In this document: positions 26,321 to 36,032 of the stretch, piece by piece
Layout of the letters: each line of letters opens with the position of its first letter
Numbering within the stretch: position 1 is the first letter of the stretch
Source of the DNA: Cyclobacterium salsum
GTDB taxonomy: Bacteria; Bacteroidota; Bacteroidia; Cytophagales; Cyclobacteriaceae
Reading direction: 5' to 3'
DNA: 64,000 nt
NCBI RefSeq assembly: GCF_010119245.1
Contig: NZ_WNKG01000007.1
Span: 186,001 to 250,000 of the forward strand
Made by a program: the position numbers and the translations under genes
The notes under the pieces: generated by a model
Database searches by the model: none
The model's input: only the letters and a program-made list of their open reading frames with translations
Told to the model about the DNA's origin: nothing

Positions 26321-27166
26321 TTACATCAACGCAAAAAACTTGTCCAAATCCGGAATCAATATGATCCGGGTCCTGCGGTTTTTAGCCATATTTTCAGGGC
26401 TGTCATTTTCCACTACCGGGAAAAAACTGCTTCTTCCGGCTGCAATCAGCTGCTCGGGAGCTACGGCATGATCTTCCACGAGCTTTCTGACAATAGATGT
26501 TGCCCGTTTTACACTCAGATCCCAATTATCCTGAACGGTAGCAGTAGAAATTGACCTGGGGTCCGTATGACCCTCCACCATTACCTCCAGGCTGGGTTCC
26601 GAATTGATAACTGCGGATAGTCTCTCCAGCAATGGATTGGCTTCCTGATTTACCCTGTAACTTCCTGTGTTGAACAATAGCCGGTCAGAAACCGAAATCA
26701 TGACGACCGTTTTGTCAATATCGATCACAATGTCCTCTTCCTGCTCGTTTCCTTTTCCACCGATAGCCGATAAAAGATTATGAGAAATGGCCAGGTTAAC
26801 GGAGTCCTCAAGGGTTTTTGCCTGCGCCAATTTCTCCGTATCTATCTTGCTAATGGTGTTTTCCAATTGCTTTCTTAACTGGTCAGAGACCAGGATATCG
26901 CCACTTTGAGACATCATCCTGCCATTCTTTTCCAGTAATTGGTCATTATCACCCCTCAGAGAGTTTATTTTGGCATTGTACTCGGCTATCCTGCTTTGGA
27001 TTTGGTTGAATTTGGCCTCAAGGACTTGTTTCTCAGTACTGGTTTGGGCCAATTCAGCCTGGGTGCGGTACAACTCCCCCTGCAGGGAAGTGTATTTCTT
27101 TTTGGACACGCAGGAAGCAAGGGTCCCCAGTATCATTAGTGTGATGATTAAATGTAGGTTTTTCAT
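26321..27166 (-). CDS. OmpA-family lipoprotein
   Basis: 281 residues. Lipobox LASC (Cys19), then a long coiled coil (about 30-130) and a C-terminal OmpA/MotB peptidoglycan-binding domain (about 155-275) with FNTGSYRVNQEA, VEGHTDPRS, NWDLSVKRATSIVR and NRRTRIIL. This layout is that of outer-membrane lipoproteins that hold the outer membrane to peptidoglycan. Single gene with its own terminator. Confidence 0.9.
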   Translation of the reverse strand: MKNLHLIITLMILGTLASCVSKKKYTSLQGELYRTQAELAQTSTEKQVLEAKFNQIQSRIAEYNAKINSLRGDNDQLLEKNGRMMSQSGDILVSDQLRKQLENTISKIDTEKLAQAKTLEDSVNLAISHNLLSAIGGKGNEQEEDIVIDIDKTVVMISVSDRLLFNTGSYRVNQEANPLLERLSAVINSEPSLEVMVEGHTDPRSISTATVQDNWDLSVKRATSIVRKLVEDHAVAPEQLIAAGRSSFFPVVENDSPENMAKNRRTRIILIPDLDKFFALM

Positions 27167-27358
27167 GGTAATTAATCGTTGGTTTTTTTGAAATAGCTCT
27201 GTTTCAAAAACAGGGCCAATTGTTAATTTCCCATCTTTACACCCGTCTATCTACGTCGTTCTTTCCATCAGAGGGCCTATTATTTTATGAAAATATGGGA
27301 ACTGAGTAATAATTCGATTAGTTTTAACTTTATCATTTAACTTGTCCCATGTAAAATA

Positions 27359-30300
27359 ATGATAGTTCGTTATTTATGGATAGTAAGTATCATCCTGGCC
27401 GTTTCCTGCAAGCCTAACCTGCCGGAGGAAATAGAAGTTGCCATGGAGGAATTGCCGGAGGAGTTGGATTTTAACATCCACGTAAAGCCGATTCTTTCGG
27501 ATAATTGTTTTTCCTGCCACGGTCCGGATGAGGCTGCCAGAGAAGCCGGAGTCCGGCTGGATCTTCCAGAAGCGGCCTATGCTCCTTCCTCAGAAAGTGG
27601 CTTGATTCCCATCACACCGGGGAAGCCTGGAAAAAGCGAGGTTTTCCATCGCATCCTTTCTGAAGATCCAGACTACCTGATGCCCAGCCCTGAGTCCCAC
27701 CTTAGCCTTAGCAACCGGGATAAGGCCGTCCTGATCAAGTGGATTGCTTCCGGTGCGGCCTATAAAAAACACTGGGCTTTCATTCCTCCCAAAGAGACAT
27801 CTATACCCGAAGTAAAAATAGCAGGCTGGTCCGAACAGCCGATTGATCTTTTTGTAGGCCGGAAGTTGAATGAAAACGGATTGAAACCCAGTCCCAGGGC
27901 TTCCAAAGAACTGCTTCTGAGAAGGCTTAGCCTGGACCTGACCGGCTTGCCTCCTACCTTGGAGGAGTTGGATGCCTTCTTAGCTGACGAATCCGAAGAT
28001 GCCTATGCCAAACAAGTGGACCGCTTGCTGGCCTCTCCTCATTATGGAGAACAAATGGCCATGCACTGGATGGATCTGGCCCGGTTTGCAGATACGCATG
28101 GCTATACAGTGGATCGGTTTCGGGACATGTCTCCCTGGAGGGATTGGGTGATTGAAGCATATAATCAGAACATGGGATACGATCAGTTCATCACCGAGCA
28201 ACTTGCCGGTGACCTACTGCCCAACCCAACTAAAAAGCAACTGCTGGCTACGGCATTTAATCGCATTCATCCCCAAAACATGGAGGGCGGTATTGTACAG
28301 GAGGAGTTTAGGGTAGAATACGTTGCCGACCGTACCAATACCTTGGGAAAAGCCATTATGGCCCTAAGTCTGGAATGCGCCCGATGCCATGACCACAAGT
28401 ACGATCCAATCAGCCAGAAAGAGTATTTTCAATTAAGCAGTTTTTTCAACCAAGTCGACGAGGCAGGACAGATCTCCTGGGACAATGCCATGCCCGTGCC
28501 CACCATGCTCTGGACGGATGACGAAAAGGATGCGCTCCTGAAAATGCTTAAATCGGAGATTTCGGAGGCGGAAGAGGCGCTAACCTCCATCAAAAATGCC
28601 GAAAAGGCAAATCTGGATGCCTGGATAAACGGTAAACGATACAAAGATACCCGCTTTTACCGTCCCGCTACTTCGTTGATGGCGCACTTTGATTTTAATA
28701 GTGTTCCTTTACGGGATAAGGTAAATCCCTCCCTTTCCGGCAGTATGGAAAGTATAGGGGAGAAAAGCAAACAACCGCCTTTGGTAGAGGGATTTCAGGG
28801 AAAAGCGGCTGCTTTAAATGGGGATGCCTGGCTTAAAATGGGTGGAGTAGGGAGTTTTTCCAAAGACCAACCTTTTAGTGTGGGCCTTTGGGTCACCATT
28901 CCGGAGAATCTGGAAAACGGGGCCATCTTTCATACAGGAGAGGGAGCGGTACTGTACAATCGAAGGGGATACCATTTGTACCTGAAAGATAATAAATTGG
29001 AAATGATTCTAGCCCACACGGCTCCATACAACGTCATCAGCAATATAACGCTGGAGGGTGTTCCGAGAGACCAATGGGTACACCTGTTGCTGACCTATGA
29101 CGGCTCCTCCAAAGCGGCGGGAATAAAAACCTACCTGAATGGAAGCCTAATGGCCAGCAAAATGGTCAAGGATAACCTATATAAAGACATTTTATTTGAC
29201 CGTGAAAACCAACCCGGAATTCAAATTGGTGCTGTTTGGAGAGGAAAGGGACTGAAAGGAGCCGCCGTCGACGAGCTGATGGTATTTGATAAGGAGTTGT
29301 CTTCGATGGAAATCATGCAGTGGCTGCAACCGGATCGCCTCGAAGCAATGCTTGAAAAAGCTCCGGAAGCGTTGAGTTTGGAGGAACGAAAGGCGCTTGA
29401 GACGTTTTACTGGCACAATCTTTCTACCACCTATCAAAGTCAGGTTAAAAAGTTAACGGCTGCGCGAAGGGAGCATTCTAAAACGGTAGAACCCATCCAG
29501 GAGGTCATGATCATGGATGAAATGGATCCTAAGCGGCCTACGTACCTGTTGGAGAGGGGCGAATACCATGCGCATGGAGAGGAAGTTCAGCCGGGGACTC
29601 CGGAAACCATCCTGCCCATGGCAGAAGCCTATGAGAAAAACAGGCTGGGACTGGCCAGGTGGCTCCTGGACGAGCGGCATCCCTTGACAGCCCGGGTGGC
29701 TGTAAATCGCCTTTGGCAACAGTTTTTTGGACGTGGCCTGGTAGCCACCGCCTCTGATTTTGGCAATCAGGGAGAAATGCCCAGCCACCCGGAATTGCTG
29801 GATTGGCTGGCGCTGACCTTCCGGGAATCCGGATGGGATGTCAAGGAATTGCAAAAAAAGATCTTGCTCTCCGAAACGTATAAACAAGCCTCGCTAAGTA
29901 GCCCGGAATTGCAGGAGAAAGACCCGGAGAATACCTTGCTGGCCCGTGGTCCATCGGGGCGGATGCCTGGAGAAATGATCCGGGACAATGCCCTCCTGGC
30001 CAGTGGCATGCTGGGCAAAACCATCGGCGGACCCAGCGTCAAACCCTACCAACCAGAGGGCTTGTGGTCGGTGAATGGCGGCCAATACACAGAGGATACA
30101 GGCGAAAACCTATTCCGACGGAGTCTCTATACCTTGTGGAAACGCTCGGTTCCACATCCCACCCTGCATATCTTTGATTCGCCGGAGCGATCGGAATCCA
30201 CCATCCGGAGGCAGGAAACCAATACCCCGTTACAGGCACTGGTATTGATGAACGATCCCATCTACGTGGAAATTGCCAAGGTGCTGGGAGCCACTATTTC

Positions 30301-30565
30301 TCAGCATCAGGATACCGGGCAGGGCATTCAGGAAGCTTTTCGAAAACTTACGGGAAGAACGGCCCAAGACCGGGAAATAGAAGTGCTTTTGGCTTTAAGA
30401 GAAAATGAGCTCGATAAATTCAAAAGCTCACCCGAAAAAATGGAAGGCTGGCTAAGTGAAGGCTCCTATCCGGTTCAGGAAAAACCCGACCGGCTGGATT
30501 GGGCGGCCAATACGGTAGTAGCCAGTGCCATTCTCAATTCGGATGCTACCATAACCAAAAGATAA
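27359..30565 (+). CDS. PSCyt-DUF1549-LamG-DUF1553 lipoprotein
   Basis: 1068 residues. Lipobox AVSC (Cys17). Domains in order: PSCyt1-type heme domain (about 37-135) with CFSCH at 50-54, PSCyt2/DUF1549 (about 155-365), a LamG-like concanavalin fold (about 440-620) and PSD1/DUF1553 (about 740-1010). The family was described in Planctomycetes and occurs in marine Bacteroidota, usually paired with a DUF1501 protein exactly as here, two bases downstream. Function not established; a role in carbohydrate or sulfated-polysaccharide oxidation outside the cytoplasm is often suspected. Heme c binding is predicted from a single CxxCH. Confidence 0.88.
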   Translation: MIVRYLWIVSIILAVSCKPNLPEEIEVAMEELPEELDFNIHVKPILSDNCFSCHGPDEAAREAGVRLDLPEAAYAPSSESGLIPITPGKPGKSEVFHRILSEDPDYLMPSPESHLSLSNRDKAVLIKWIASGAAYKKHWAFIPPKETSIPEVKIAGWSEQPIDLFVGRKLNENGLKPSPRASKELLLRRLSLDLTGLPPTLEELDAFLADESEDAYAKQVDRLLASPHYGEQMAMHWMDLARFADTHGYTVDRFRDMSPWRDWVIEAYNQNMGYDQFITEQLAGDLLPNPTKKQLLATAFNRIHPQNMEGGIVQEEFRVEYVADRTNTLGKAIMALSLECARCHDHKYDPISQKEYFQLSSFFNQVDEAGQISWDNAMPVPTMLWTDDEKDALLKMLKSEISEAEEALTSIKNAEKANLDAWINGKRYKDTRFYRPATSLMAHFDFNSVPLRDKVNPSLSGSMESIGEKSKQPPLVEGFQGKAAALNGDAWLKMGGVGSFSKDQPFSVGLWVTIPENLENGAIFHTGEGAVLYNRRGYHLYLKDNKLEMILAHTAPYNVISNITLEGVPRDQWVHLLLTYDGSSKAAGIKTYLNGSLMASKMVKDNLYKDILFDRENQPGIQIGAVWRGKGLKGAAVDELMVFDKELSSMEIMQWLQPDRLEAMLEKAPEALSLEERKALETFYWHNLSTTYQSQVKKLTAARREHSKTVEPIQEVMIMDEMDPKRPTYLLERGEYHAHGEEVQPGTPETILPMAEAYEKNRLGLARWLLDERHPLTARVAVNRLWQQFFGRGLVATASDFGNQGEMPSHPELLDWLALTFRESGWDVKELQKKILLSETYKQASLSSPELQEKDPENTLLARGPSGRMPGEMIRDNALLASGMLGKTIGGPSVKPYQPEGLWSVNGGQYTEDTGENLFRRSLYTLWKRSVPHPTLHIFDSPERSESTIRRQETNTPLQALVLMNDPIYVEIAKVLGATISQHQDTGQGIQEAFRKLTGRTAQDREIEVLLALRENELDKFKSSPEKMEGWLSEGSYPVQEKPDRLDWAANTVVASAILNSDATITKR

Positions 30566-30566
30566 C

Positions 30567-32054
30567 ATGTGTCATCACCATAAACAACATCGCTTTCAAG
30601 GTATCTCAGAACTCCATGAACTGGAAAAGAAAATGGACCGTAGGGATTTTCTCTCCCGTACTGCTATGGGCATGGGGGCTTTGGCTCTGGGTTCTCTTTT
30701 TTCCCAGGAAGGATTGATGGCGAAAGGCTTGTCTCCGGCAGGAGGGCTTCCCGGACTTCCTCATCACCCGCCAAAAGCCAAGCGCGTTATTTACCTGTTT
30801 CAAAGTGGAGGTCCCTCCCAACTGGATCTGTACGATTACAAACCCAAGCTGCAGAGTATGCAGGGACAGGACCTGCCTGCCTCCATTCGTGGTGAGCAGC
30901 GATTGACAGGTATGAGTGCCAATCAGAGCATTTTTCCCGTGGCACAATCAGCCTTTGAATTCAAGCAATACGGAAAAAGCAGGACCTGGGTAAGCGAACT
31001 CATGCCCTATACAGCAGAAGTGGTGGATGAGCTCTGCTTTATCAAATCCATGATCACCGAACAGATCAATCACGACCCGGCGATTACCTTTATGCAGTCC
31101 GGACATCAATTACCCGGCCGGCCTTCCATGGGGGCCTGGATGTCCTACGGCCTGGGTTCGGAAAATCAAAATTTGCCCGGTTTCGTTGTGCTGGTGTCCA
31201 AAAATGCCGTCCGGGACCAACCCCTGTATGCGCGGCTTTGGGGTAACGGCTTTTTACCCTCACAGCATCAGGGCGTGCAATTTCGCTCCGGAAAAGATCC
31301 GGTTTTATACCTGAGCAATCCTGAAAACTACGAAGGCCAGGACCGAAAGGAAATGCTGGATTATCTCAAGGAGCTCAATGGCTTGCAATACGATACCTAT
31401 GGCGATCCGGAAATCAATGCGCGCATCTCTCAATATGAAATGGCCTTTCGCATGCAAAGTTCTGTTCCCGAGGTAAGTGACATGTCTGACGAGCCGGATT
31501 GGGTTTTTGACCTGTACGGAGAGGATAGCCGGGATCCGGGGACCTATGCGGCCAACTGTCTGCTCGCCCGAAAGCTTATTGAAAAAGACGTACGATTTGT
31601 CCAACTATACCATCAGGGTTGGGATCAGCACGGAAATTTGCCCGGCGGAATCCGCAACCAGTGCGCAAAGACCGATCAGGCCACCGCTGCATTGATTAAG
31701 GATTTAAAGCAGAGGGGACTACTGGAGGATACCCTGGTCGTTTGGGGCGGAGAGTTTGGAAGAACGGTTTACAGTCAGGGGACGCTCACCGAGGATAATT
31801 ACGGCAGGGATCACCACCCCCGCTGTTTTACCATGTGGATGGCAGGAGCAGGAGTGAAACCCGGCTTTTCTTATGGCGTTACGGATGATTTTGGCTACAA
31901 CGTGGTTCAGGATCCGGTGCATGTGCATGACTTTCATGCCAGTCTCATGCACCTGTTCGGCGTCGACCACGAGCAATTGATTTTTAAACACCAGGGAAGA
32001 CGCTTCCGGCTCACCGATGTGGCCGGAAACGTGATGCATGACTTATTTACCTGA
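30567..32054 (+). CDS. DUF1501 protein with Tat signal
   Basis: 495 residues. N-terminal MCHHHKQHR precedes a twin-arginine signal (DRRDFLSRTAMGMGALALG), so export in folded form is likely. The rest has the alkaline-phosphatase/sulfatase-like fold expected of DUF1501: FQSGGPSQLDLYDYKP, QINHDPAITFMQSG, LYHQGWDQHG and VVWGGEFGR. Catalytic activity is unproven for the family. It starts two bases after its DUF1549/DUF1553 partner, so the two are one operon and probably one complex. Confidence 0.88.
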   Translation: MCHHHKQHRFQGISELHELEKKMDRRDFLSRTAMGMGALALGSLFSQEGLMAKGLSPAGGLPGLPHHPPKAKRVIYLFQSGGPSQLDLYDYKPKLQSMQGQDLPASIRGEQRLTGMSANQSIFPVAQSAFEFKQYGKSRTWVSELMPYTAEVVDELCFIKSMITEQINHDPAITFMQSGHQLPGRPSMGAWMSYGLGSENQNLPGFVVLVSKNAVRDQPLYARLWGNGFLPSQHQGVQFRSGKDPVLYLSNPENYEGQDRKEMLDYLKELNGLQYDTYGDPEINARISQYEMAFRMQSSVPEVSDMSDEPDWVFDLYGEDSRDPGTYAANCLLARKLIEKDVRFVQLYHQGWDQHGNLPGGIRNQCAKTDQATAALIKDLKQRGLLEDTLVVWGGEFGRTVYSQGTLTEDNYGRDHHPRCFTMWMAGAGVKPGFSYGVTDDFGYNVVQDPVHVHDFHASLMHLFGVDHEQLIFKHQGRRFRLTDVAGNVMHDLFT

Positions 32055-32055
32055 T

Positions 32056-32532
32056 CTACTTCTTCAAAAAGGCGGAATACATCCAAACCAGTTTTTCCTG
32101 CTCCCGGATATAGTCGCTCATCAGCGCATTGGTACCTTCATCTCCTATTTCACCGGACAGGTCCAATAATTCCCGCTGAAGGGTAAGAATACTTTTTAAG
32201 GAAGAAAGGATATTGTCAACTGCTTTCATGCCATCATTTACTTCCTGGCTTTCCATGATGGCTGAGGTATCCTGGTATTTGGAATACCGGTGTTGGGGAG
32301 CATGTCCCAGCGTCAGAATCCGTTCGGCGATATCGTCAATCTTTACCTGCAGGTCGGTATACAACTCTTCGAATTTTAGGTGAAGTTCAAAGAACTTATC
32401 CCCTTTGATGTTCCAGTGGTAACCCCGGGTGTTCTGGTAGAAGATGGAATAATTGGCCAGTAAAACGTTTAACTTATGGGCCAACTCTTCCGAGCGCTTG
32501 ATGTCCAGGCCGATTGCGTTTAAATTTTCCAT
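32056..32532 (-). CDS. dps: Dps-family ferritin-like DNA-protection protein
   Basis: 158 residues, a single four-helix bundle. The Dps ferroxidase signature is NTRGYHWNIKGDKFFELH with downstream EELYTDLQVKIDDIAERI, supplying His and Asp/Glu ligands at the dimer interface. Stores iron and protects DNA under oxidative or starvation stress. Convergent with the DUF1501 gene, one base apart. Confidence 0.9.
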   Translation of the reverse strand: MENLNAIGLDIKRSEELAHKLNVLLANYSIFYQNTRGYHWNIKGDKFFELHLKFEELYTDLQVKIDDIAERILTLGHAPQHRYSKYQDTSAIMESQEVNDGMKAVDNILSSLKSILTLQRELLDLSGEIGDEGTNALMSDYIREQEKLVWMYSAFLKK

Positions 32533-32872
32533 GTTTTGATCGAATATTAGGTTGATGATTATTCTCTTTTTAGCTGTTGTTAAATTTAACTTATTTCATC
32601 CAGACTATAGTCCCAAAGAAAAATAAATGCGGGTGTTTTTGTTCTTCGCTGGCCCTATTTTTGGGCTGCCGGGCAGTCAAGCACTAGATCCATTCAAGGG
32701 TGAAAGTAGTGCCTACCGTCCTTTGCCACTGATTAAACCATAGCGGGTATAAATGGTTCCGATATTTTTTTAGGAGTGAAGCAGAAAAAAGCCAGTTAGG
32801 ATTCATCAACCAACGTTTGTTGTTGGCGGATTATCGGAAAAACCTGACAGCTTTGTGAATGATGGATAGTAT
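32533..32872. other. Dps upstream region, no gene
   Basis: About 340 bases without a credible coding frame. The first 70 bases should carry the dps promoter (TTAAATTTAA palindrome near 32580). AAAACCTGACAG at 32834 resembles the ACCTGACAGGT-type intergenic motif also seen near 58448. Confidence 0.4.
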
Positions 32873-33043
32873 TAAAATCGATAGCTCAGTTCAGGTCCCC
32901 AAAAGCTGCTGCGCATGCGAAAGTGTTGATCCAAAAAGAGACCGGCCTCCAGGCCGAGGTGCCAGCGACTACCCAAGGCCTTGCGCACCGCAATTTGACC
33001 GGGAAAAATAAGTCCTACCTGGTATTGTTCTACCAGGTTAAAT
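32873..33043 (-). pseudogene. C-terminal remnant of an outer-membrane beta-barrel protein
   Basis: A frame of about 57 codons ends FWGPELSYRF followed by a stop. It reads as alternating hydrophobic and polar beta strands (VGLIFPGQIAVRKALG, WHLGLEAGLFL) and ends in Phe, the hallmark of outer-membrane beta-barrels recognised by BamA. There is no start codon, and upstream the frame runs into the unrelated end of the DUF2254 gene, so only the last three or four strands survive. Likely a deletion relic. Confidence 0.6.
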
Positions 33044-33044
33044 C

Positions 33045-34346
33045 CTAGGATATTTTTTGATACCGTTTTTCCAAGTCTTTGAGGTCCCTTTCTTCATCAA
33101 AATATTTTTTGCCCTGATTCCAGATCATCTCTGCATGTTTTTTTATCGGCTGCTTTTGTTCTGGTGTCTCCGCAAACTTACTGAGGGTTACCATGGCCTC
33201 CATTAGCCGGATGATTACTGCGGGACTGTCTTTGGCATACTGCCGAATGGCGTTGAAGGCGGCATCCACCATGCCTTCGAAGGTAAGGATGTCGGCTTGA
33301 ATTCTCAAGGTTCCTTCTTTGTCCAGGCGATACGCAGTGGGAAACTTGACCCGGGTCAGGTAGGCCAGGCTGCTAATGAGGTTATCGATACAGGAGATGG
33401 CGGTATAGGGATCGTTTATGCCGGGGGAGAGTGCTCTTGCTGCAATCTCGACCATTTGGTGAATGGCATGTTCAGCATCTTGCTGCGGGGTTCTTGTTTT
33501 TCCACCCAGAAAATGCTGACGCAGTTGGCCCATTGCGCCTTTGTCGAGGTTTTTATTTGAGTATACCTTCGCCAGTTCGAGGCCTTTTACCAAATAACTC
33601 CCGGGGCGGTGAAATAGCTCTATGAAAACCTCCTGCTTACTGGCTTCCTCCATCAGTTTATCACTGTCAATGTATTGGAGGTACCCATCAAAGCCACATT
33701 CCAGCACCTGAGAGGTGGCATAGTTACTTTTTTCCTTTTCAGGGTTGAGTAAATGTTGATCCGGCTCATTACCCATTTCCTGAGGAAACAAGTGCGTCAG
33801 GTTACGAAAGAGTTTTGTGGAGATGTTTCCGATGATATAATCTGCCTGTATGCTGGTCGCCACATGGTGAATAAATACAATAAGTAAAACAATATTGGCG
33901 ATCGCCATCATCAAGGCAAACGCAACTGAAAACAGAGGGATAAACTGCATGTCTCCCGTATCTTTAACGGTGTTCAAAACAATCAAACAGTAAATAAACA
34001 GCGAAACGTAGGTTCCCAGGACGGTTTGATTAATCCGATCATACATGAAATTTTTCACCAGTCGGGGGCCAAACTGGCTGCTGGCCAAGGTAAGGGCGAC
34101 GAGCGTAATCGAAAAAACCGTACCCGCCACACCGATCATGGCTGCTGCGATGGTCGTCAGGATGTTTTTAGCAGCGTCGGGACTTCCCGGAAAAAAAAAT
34201 TCCACTCCACCACTTGGATCAAATCCGGAGTAACTGTCTACATATACCAGCGATACAGCCAAAACGATCCCGATAAAAATAATAAAAACGGGAATAAACC
34301 AAAAAGTAGATGTAAGTTCAGACCACCAAAACAATAATTTTTTCAT
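33045..34346 (-). CDS. DUF2254 membrane protein
   Basis: 433 residues from the ATG giving MKKLLFWWSELTSTFWFIPV. Four transmembrane helices in the first 170 residues (ITLVALTLASSQFGPRLV is the conserved loop), then a large soluble domain with GFDGYLQYID, RPGSYLVKG and ALSPGINDPYTA, all typical of DUF2254. Function unknown. A palindrome (CCTGGTA/TACCAGG) lies eight bases beyond the stop and could act as a terminator. Confidence 0.85.
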   Translation of the reverse strand: MKKLLFWWSELTSTFWFIPVFIIFIGIVLAVSLVYVDSYSGFDPSGGVEFFFPGSPDAAKNILTTIAAAMIGVAGTVFSITLVALTLASSQFGPRLVKNFMYDRINQTVLGTYVSLFIYCLIVLNTVKDTGDMQFIPLFSVAFALMMAIANIVLLIVFIHHVATSIQADYIIGNISTKLFRNLTHLFPQEMGNEPDQHLLNPEKEKSNYATSQVLECGFDGYLQYIDSDKLMEEASKQEVFIELFHRPGSYLVKGLELAKVYSNKNLDKGAMGQLRQHFLGGKTRTPQQDAEHAIHQMVEIAARALSPGINDPYTAISCIDNLISSLAYLTRVKFPTAYRLDKEGTLRIQADILTFEGMVDAAFNAIRQYAKDSPAVIIRLMEAMVTLSKFAETPEQKQPIKKHAEMIWNQGKKYFDEERDLKDLEKRYQKIS

Positions 34347-34434
34347 GCGTTGAAAGGGAATTTCTTGAGGGAAGTTACCCAAAATACAAGAAATACCTAT
34401 CCTGGGAAGTAAATTTTAGCCGGAACAGGTGTGA

Positions 34435-34911
34435 TTATTTTTTCCTGGTAAAAATTGCTACAATAGCAGAGGTAAGTATGCCCATTATCGGAGCACCCAC
34501 GATGCTCTGTATCATGTAATTTCCTTGGGAAAAGTAACCTTCTGCGGCTTCCTGATCCATCTTCCCAGCCTCAACGGCATAGATTCTGGCATTTTCAAGA
34601 AAATCGGGTGTAATAAAAGCCAGGGTGAGCCACATGGTGAGTGGTGTTAAAAGGGTAATTACCCCGGTAATGATGAGCCCGGTTATGAAACCTTGCCCAT
34701 AGGTCATCTTACCCCCGTAGAACTTTTTTCTTTTCTCCAAAAGCCCCAACACGTAAATGGCAATTGAAGGTATCGCAACAAAATTGGTATAGGTAGCGTG
34801 CTGATCAATGTGGGCATCATGAAGGCCTGTGATGCGCTCCAATATCATCCAAATAAGACTCATTAGTGCAAAAATGAATCCCCACTTAATTTCAATGCGG
34901 TATTTTTTCAT
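34435..34911 (-). CDS. DUF4199 membrane protein
   Basis: 158 residues from the ATG at 34911 (MKKYRIEIKWG). Four transmembrane segments with the conserved pattern YGQGFITGLIITGV and a charged loop before the last helix, matching DUF4199, a Bacteroidota family of unknown function. Ten bases after the VOC gene, probably one operon. Confidence 0.85.
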   Translation of the reverse strand: MKKYRIEIKWGFIFALMSLIWMILERITGLHDAHIDQHATYTNFVAIPSIAIYVLGLLEKRKKFYGGKMTYGQGFITGLIITGVITLLTPLTMWLTLAFITPDFLENARIYAVEAGKMDQEAAEGYFSQGNYMIQSIVGAPIMGILTSAIVAIFTRKK

Positions 34912-34921
34912 TGGTTTTGGG

Positions 34922-35317
34922 TTAATTCGTTGAGTGAAGGCCAAATGCATTGCCCTCCGTATCCATGCAGATGGAGCAGTATCCATGTTCCCCTATGGAA
35001 AATTTCGCTTGTAGTACCTTGCCACCGGCCCCAGGAACTCTTTTTTCTTCTATGGAGCAATCCTCGCAGGTAAAATACACCAGGGTACCGCCTGCCCCTG
35101 GTTGCATATCGGATGATTTTACCAGGGCTCCGCTGGCGTTGGTAGTACCCTCTACCCATGGAAAGGCCACCATTTGCATGTCGCCAGCTTCCACTCCTTC
35201 CGGCATCGGCATCTCGGATAAGGTTTCACCCAAAACGGAAGTATAAAATTTCTTGGCTCGTTCCATGTTTTCCACATAGATCTCAAACCAGTTTACGGGA
35301 TTCGTATTTCTAGCCAT
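34922..35317 (-). CDS. VOC family (glyoxalase-fold) protein
   Basis: 131 residues from the ATG giving ARNTNPVNWFEIYVENMERA. Two paired beta-alpha-beta-beta-beta modules, with Glu residues (WFEIYV; near the end MDTEGNAFGL) where metal ligands are expected. Resembles PhnB/glyoxalase-like proteins of uncertain substrate. Upstream of DUF4199 in a two-gene operon. Confidence 0.85.
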   Translation of the reverse strand: MARNTNPVNWFEIYVENMERAKKFYTSVLGETLSEMPMPEGVEAGDMQMVAFPWVEGTTNASGALVKSSDMQPGAGGTLVYFTCEDCSIEEKRVPGAGGKVLQAKFSIGEHGYCSICMDTEGNAFGLHSTN

Positions 35318-35388
35318 GGTTGTTATAATTTTAGTTTCAGGCAAAATAAGATATTGCAGGTAAAAAGTACTTGCCCTATGTCAAGAAA

Positions 35389-36030
35389 TCAATTACCCCT
35401 GGCAATTTCTTTTCGAATCCGGCTTAAGGAGGTGTCGGTAACTCCCAGAAAAGAAGCGATGTATTTTAGCGGAACCTGTTGAAGGAGTTCGGGCTGCTCC
35501 CGCTGCAGGCGCAAGTACCGGTCTTTGGCCGTTTCGGTGATCATCCGCAATGCCCGTAATTTATACATCAACAAGGCTTGTGACATCCATTCCCTGCCCC
35601 AAGAGGCAAAGGCGGGAATTTGATTGAATAATTTATGAAAGCTGATAAGCGGAATTTTCCATACCTGGCAATCGCTGAGGGTTTGAAAATTTTCTTTGGT
35701 GGGTACGCCTAGAAAAAGGGAGGCTACTTCGATGGCAATTTGTCCCCGGCAGGTAAATCCGGTGGTAATATCTTTACCTGAAGGATTGGTAGCAAAGGAA
35801 CGAACGATTCCGGAACCGATGCAATAATAGGCATTGGCATGCTGCCCCTCCTGCAATAACATGGTCCCCCTGGATAGCTGCTGATATTCATGGGCCCGGG
35901 CAATTTGCTCCAGGTCGCCCGGACCCAATTCGGGATGGTGGTAAAAATCCTGCACTGAGCATACCGGGCTTTGCACATCAGAATGGTAGGTTCCGGCCTT
36001 TTCTGAATGAAGTTGAGCACTTGTTCCCAT
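35389..36030 (-). CDS. Crp/Fnr family transcriptional regulator
   Basis: 213 residues: N-terminal cyclic-nucleotide-binding fold (about 30-140, GTMLLQEGQHANAYYCIGSG) without the canonical cAMP-binding Arg/Ser set, and a C-terminal winged helix (about 165-210, VPLKYIASFLGVTDTSLSRIRKEI). This is the Bacteroidota subgroup with unknown ligands. Two bases downstream of the CorC-like gene on the same strand. Its target is not evident. Confidence 0.88.
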   Translation of the reverse strand: MGTSAQLHSEKAGTYHSDVQSPVCSVQDFYHHPELGPGDLEQIARAHEYQQLSRGTMLLQEGQHANAYYCIGSGIVRSFATNPSGKDITTGFTCRGQIAIEVASLFLGVPTKENFQTLSDCQVWKIPLISFHKLFNQIPAFASWGREWMSQALLMYKLRALRMITETAKDRYLRLQREQPELLQQVPLKYIASFLGVTDTSLSRIRKEIARGN

Positions 36031-36032
36031 TT

